Shown piece after piece: positions 26,228 to 28,167 of a DNA stretch of 28,167 nucleotides (its first letter is position 1; every line of letters begins with the position of its first letter). A model generated the notes under the pieces. The model was not told where the DNA came from. It ran no database searches and saw only the letters and a program-made list of their open reading frames with translations. The stretch spans positions 1 through 28,167 of the forward strand of contig JBGVOE010000117.1 in assembly GCA_045126355.1 (NCBI GenBank). The letters run 5' to 3'. This stretch comes from CAZSIA01 sp045126355 (GTDB lineage: Bacteria > Bacillota_I > Bacilli_A > Acholeplasmatales > Anaeroplasmataceae). The translations under genes were made by a program, and so were the position numbers.

Positions 26228-26249
26228 AAGACCGCTCTTTCGAACGATC
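26226..26249 (-). terminator. Terminator-like hairpin without a gene, D-block copy 2
   Basis: Same GATCGTTC / GAGCGGTC stem as at 23951, with a shorter T-run (four). No gene lies just upstream on the minus strand. Confidence 0.65.
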
Positions 26250-26432
26250 TTATATAATCTTTTATACGTTTGCTTACTGTAATTTTTCCAAATTCAAATT
26301 GTCATATTTTTCCAAAATGAACTTGTAATATTACAAATGTAAAATTACAAAGTTATTCTGAACGAAAATTACAAAGTTGGCCTGAAAATAAAAAACGACC
26401 GACCGAACGCACGAACTCATACGGAGCTCATG
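26230..26432. repeat. 203-bp D-block, copy 2
   Basis: Gap-free match to 23958-24160 with about 7 differences. It includes the 24-bp array at 26278-26389 and the C-rich tail. Beyond 26432 the two copies part: copy 1 continues into an ordinary C-block, copy 2 into a G-rich stretch with a degraded C-block. Confidence 0.9.
26278..26389. repeat. Convergent 24-bp repeat array around TTGTAATATTACAA, copy 2
   Basis: TGT words lie at 26278, 26300 and 26324; inverted TACA words end at 26335, 26349 and 26373; the palindrome is at 26323-26336. Two units of each type face inward. The first and last units make short terminal inverted repeats (TGTAATTTTT and GAAAATTACA). Confidence 0.8.
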
Positions 26433-26745
26433 GTGGAGTCAAAACGGACGAACTAATAATTTATACTAGTTATTCATAAAAGTGTGATGTGGGCTGAATA
26501 TGGAGCTAATATGGACGAACGGTGGGCGGATGGACGGACCGAATGACTGTCGAAAGTTGTCGAAGAATGACGAAAACTATAATGCGCGCGTGCGAACTAA
26601 TAGACGGACTGACTGGCGGTGTTGTTGAATTATGTTGGGTTATGTCGGGCGGTAGAACGGGCGGACGGAATTACTATAATATATATAATAAGGATGTAGA
26701 GGCAGTCGGAATTAAGGTATTATTTGAGGACGGGCGGACAAATAG
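26433..26745. other. G-rich, strand-asymmetric non-coding stretch
   Basis: About 310 bases in which the plus strand is rich in G over C and in words such as GGACGGAC, GGGCGG and GGACGAAC, in marked contrast to the AT-rich surroundings. An open frame of 93 codons exists here but has no ribosome site and a low-complexity product, so I do not call a gene. A degraded C-block lies at 26453-26500. Confidence 0.6.
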
Positions 26746-26850
26746 AATTGTATTAATTTATATTGAATTTGTATTTTTTCTAAAGGAATTTGTATTTTTT
26801 TGAGTGAGAATTGTATTAAAAGGAATGAAATTTGTATTTTTTCTAAATTG
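26746..26850. repeat. Five tandem 21-bp repeats (iteron-like)
   Basis: The core wTTGTATTww recurs at 26748, 26769, 26790, 26811 and 26832, exactly 21 bases apart each time, with varied sequence between (often TTTCTAAA). Two helical turns per unit places all sites on one face of the DNA, as in iterons or arrays of operator sites. 26851-26990 holds nothing further that I can identify. Confidence 0.75.
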
Positions 26851-26991
26851 ATAGATGGAAAGAAAGTTTTACTAATATATTAGGTAGAAAGTAATATATA
26901 TAAAGTAGAAAGAATTACTAAATATATATTTTTTTTATTGTGGGCGGGAAGGAATTATTGGTATTTAAGGTGGTATAGGTGTTTTGGGGAT

Positions 26992-27024
26992 AAAAAAAGA
27001 ACATTAGGTTTGAATTAATGTTCT
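26992..27024 (-). terminator. Terminator of the winged-helix gene
   Basis: AGAACATTA (26998-27006) pairs with TAATGTTCT (27016-27024); TTTTTT follows on the minus strand. It lies about 160 bases past the stop codon, with the 24-bp array between. Confidence 0.85.
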
Positions 27025-27051
27025 GATTTTATTTGTTATTTAATTGATTAT

Positions 27052-27170
27052 TGTAATATTTTTTCAAATTGATTTTGTAATTTTTGTTCAAAGTAAATTT
27101 GTAATATTACAACAACATATGTATCTCTACAATGTCAATCTGGAAAAATTCTACAGAAAGTTCCTGGAAA
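27052..27170. repeat. Convergent 24-bp repeat array around TTGTAATATTACAA, copy 3
   Basis: TGTAA words at 27052, 27076 and 27100 are exactly 24 bases apart; inverted TACA words end at 27131 and 27155, also 24 apart. The palindrome is at 27099-27112. The units on the left contain TTCAAA/TTCAAAG, those on the right (read inverted) TTTTTCCAG, so the array is copy 1 and 2 in opposite orientation and more diverged. It begins just past the stop of the winged-helix gene. Confidence 0.75.
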
Positions 27171-27185
27171 AATAAAAAGAAAGAA

Positions 27186-27695
27186 TTACAGTAATTCTTC
27201 CTCTTCTTCATCATCATAACCAAATAAACGATCTTCATTTTTAAGAATATATTGGATTAGTTGTTCTTTATTTAATTTTTTAATTTTATTAGATGTGTAT
27301 TTAAAATGACCAAAACTATGATAGAAATTCCAAAGGTTTTTAAAGTTGATTTCAAATGCTCGGCATTGGCGTAATGAACCTGATGTGAACACATAAGTAT
27401 AATTGATAATGTCAAAGTAATTTTCCAATTTAGTGATGGCTTTACGTTGTAGATAGTAAGATAAACCAGTTTTATTAGTAATTAATTCAGATGTTAAGAT
27501 AGTACGTGAATGAAATAAACCTTTTTGGTGATTGTTTAGTCTTTCAATGAATGATTCAAATACTAATTTTAAGATTTTAGTTTCACTTTCACCTAAGTAT
27601 TCAATTAGGTATTGGTGATTTTTAGGATTTAAAATGTTGTCAAAAACCTCCTTTGAATTTAAGTATTGTTGTTTTAAGTTTTCAAAATTTGTCAT
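27186..27695 (-). CDS. Small winged-helix-like protein, possible replication initiator or array-binding protein
   Basis: The 169-residue soluble protein has an N-terminal helical region, a likely winged helix at about 62-118 (SRTILTSELITNKTGLSYYL, then QRKAITKLENYF as recognition helix, then two strands YTYVFTSG and CRAFEINF), a basic stretch (KYTSNKIKKLNKEQ) and an acidic tail (DDEEEEELL). It resembles wing domains of plasmid or phage replication proteins, but I cannot name a family. The ATG at 27695 has AAGGAG 8-9 bases upstream. A TATAAT box lies at 27728-27733 with a GTGTC...GACAC inverted repeat across the -35 region, suggesting self-regulation. Its 3' flank is the 24-bp array. Confidence 0.72.
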   Translation of the reverse strand: MTNFENLKQQYLNSKEVFDNILNPKNHQYLIEYLGESETKILKLVFESFIERLNNHQKGLFHSRTILTSELITNKTGLSYYLQRKAITKLENYFDIINYTYVFTSGSLRQCRAFEINFKNLWNFYHSFGHFKYTSNKIKKLNKEQLIQYILKNEDRLFGYDDEEEEELL

Positions 27696-27727
27696 ATGTG
27701 TGTTCTCCTTTTCCTTTTTACACACAT

Positions 27728-27775
27728 ATTATAACGCTTATATAAGACCTTCGTGTCCCGTCTAAATGACACTTT
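27728..27775 (-). promoter_or_regulatory. Promoter with overlapping inverted repeat, winged-helix gene
   Basis: TATAAT (27728-27733, minus strand) has no good -35. GTGTC (27753-27757) and GACAC (27768-27772) form an inverted repeat with a 10-base spacer over the -35 position. The outer part AAATGACACTTT resembles the tandem repeat at 23445. It could be an operator or a mobile-element end. Confidence 0.45.
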
Positions 27776-27784
27776 TAGGCAAAG

Positions 27785-27807
27785 AAAAAGACCGAATTCT
27801 ATCGGCC
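27785..27807 (-). terminator. Terminator of the 35-codon ORF
   Basis: GGCCGA pairs with TCGGTC around a short loop and TTTTT follows on the minus strand, seven bases past the ORF stop. It belongs to the AAAAAGACC terminator group. Confidence 0.8.
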
Positions 27808-27813
27808 ATATTC

Positions 27814-27921
27814 TTAAAATTCTTTATTTGGTAATTGTTTTAATTCTTTTCTAAAGTCGGCAAAGTTATCTAAATACACATCTGTAGGTGCGTCTTTCAT
27901 TGTACTTGATACTTTTTTCAT
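27814..27921 (-). CDS. 35-residue small protein
   Basis: A short frame encodes MKKVSSTMKDAPTDVYLDNF and fifteen more residues ending QLPNKEF. It has an AGGTG ribosome site 9 bases before the ATG, an extended -10 element (TGATATACT, 27950-27958) and a terminator directly after the stop, so it is a complete, independent unit. It has no membrane helix; it is charged and probably helical in its second half. I recognise no family. Confidence 0.6.
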   Translation of the reverse strand: MKKVSSTMKDAPTDVYLDNFADFRKELKQLPNKEF

Positions 27922-27949
27922 TTATATACACCTGCTAACTCTTGTTTAA

Positions 27950-27958
27950 AGTATATCA
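27950..27958 (-). promoter_or_regulatory. Extended -10 promoter of the 35-codon ORF
   Basis: TGATATACT on the minus strand lies about 28 bases before the ATG. Confidence 0.45.
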
Positions 27959-27986
27959 CAAATATATATTAAATATATATCTTTAA

Positions 27987-28014
27987 TTGACAAACAACGA
28001 AAATATAATAAAAT
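27987..28014 (+). promoter_or_regulatory. Sigma-A promoter of MATE gene
   Basis: Consensus TTGACA (27987-27992) is followed after 16 bases by TAAAAT (28009-28014), and AAGGTGA precedes the ATG at 28043. Confidence 0.65.
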
Positions 28015-28042
28015 AACTATGTGATGAAAAAGGTGACGCATA

Positions 28043-28167
28043 ATGAAAGAAAGAAAAAGTACTATTTTATCATTAAGTTTTCCTATATTTATGCAATTAC
28101 TATTATTTAGCTTGTTTACAACTATAGATACTTTAATGGTAAATAATTATAATGAAAAGTTCATAAT
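28043..28167 (+). CDS. MATE-family efflux transporter, 5' part only
   Basis: The first 41 residues are present; the gene runs off the window. The start ILSLSFPIFMQLLLFSLFTT followed by IDTLMVNNY is the first membrane helix of MATE multidrug/Na+ antiporters (usual pattern LSLPIFxExLLQSL...DTLMxSxY). A promoter and a ribosome site AAGGTGA support the start. The substrate cannot be inferred. Confidence 0.85.
   Translation, partial: MKERKSTILSLSFPIFMQLLLFSLFTTIDTLMVNNYNEKFI

Noticed and set aside
26522..26803. Open frame of 93 codons on the plus strand
   Set aside because: No ribosome site, odd composition following the G-rich stretch, product low in complexity, and it runs into the 21-bp repeats.
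26746..26850. CRISPR array
   Set aside because: The 21-bp units are too short and degenerate, have no spacers of constant length, and there are no cas genes.
1..28167. tRNA, rRNA or complete transposase genes
   Set aside because: None could be recognised by reading both strands for the usual arms, loops or DDE-type proteins.

Overview
The window is about 28 kb of very AT-rich bacterial DNA. Strong AGGAGG-type ribosome binding sites, sigma-A promoters often of the extended -10 type (TGnTATAAT), hairpin-plus-T-run terminators, oxygen-sensitive glycyl-radical chemistry and plant-glycan hydrolases together suggest an anaerobic, probably gut-associated, low-GC Firmicute of the Erysipelotrichia or Mollicutes-like Bacilli type. 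This placement is inference; no rRNA or other marker gene is present.

Region 1 (1-10.5 kb) is a one-directional (minus-strand) series of small, mostly unrecognised genes, each with its own ribosome binding site. Two are membrane-plus-compact-domain proteins of one design (960-1457, 5824-6276). Two are polytopic membrane proteins with the same C-terminal external domain (2468-3322, 9605-10489). Others are a split zinc-ribbon protein and several short soluble or two-helix proteins. Three recognisable membrane genes are interspersed: DUF1295 reductase-like, VanZ-like and an AEC-family carrier. The cluster looks like an accessory or immunity-type gene array, but no toxin gene is visible. Three terminators in it share one sequence design.

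Region 2 (10.5-23.3 kb) is metabolic. A 1055-residue lipoprotein carries an SGNH/GDSL esterase domain and several lectin-like domains. A two-gene operon encodes an uncharacterised short glycyl radical enzyme and its radical-SAM activase; it is divergent from an AraC-type regulator, with back-to-back promoters. A GH127-GH1 operon (beta-L-arabinofuranosidase then beta-glucosidase), a beta-lactamase-fold serine hydrolase and an iron-sulfur flavoprotein follow. Together they suggest plant-glycan esterase/glycosidase use plus an anaerobic radical step, but no sugar transporter is encoded here.

Region 3 (23.3-27.8 kb) is the unusual part. Two gene-poor stretches of more than 1 kb flank a two-gene operon (YwaF/TMEM164-like gene plus a decayed CmpB-type membrane gene). 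They contain nested repeats: a nearly identical 203-bp block in two copies, a 115-bp block in three or four copies with a covarying palindrome, five tandem 21-bp repeats, and convergent arrays of 24-bp repeats centred on the palindrome TTGTAATATTACAA. The third such array lies directly behind a small winged-helix-like gene (27186-27695), which could be its binding protein. A stand-alone structured RNA with promoter and terminator lies at 24351-24500. The region could be the remains of a plasmid or mobile-element replication/maintenance locus, or a family of IS-derived miniature elements.

The window ends with a 35-residue ORF and the start of a MATE-type efflux gene.
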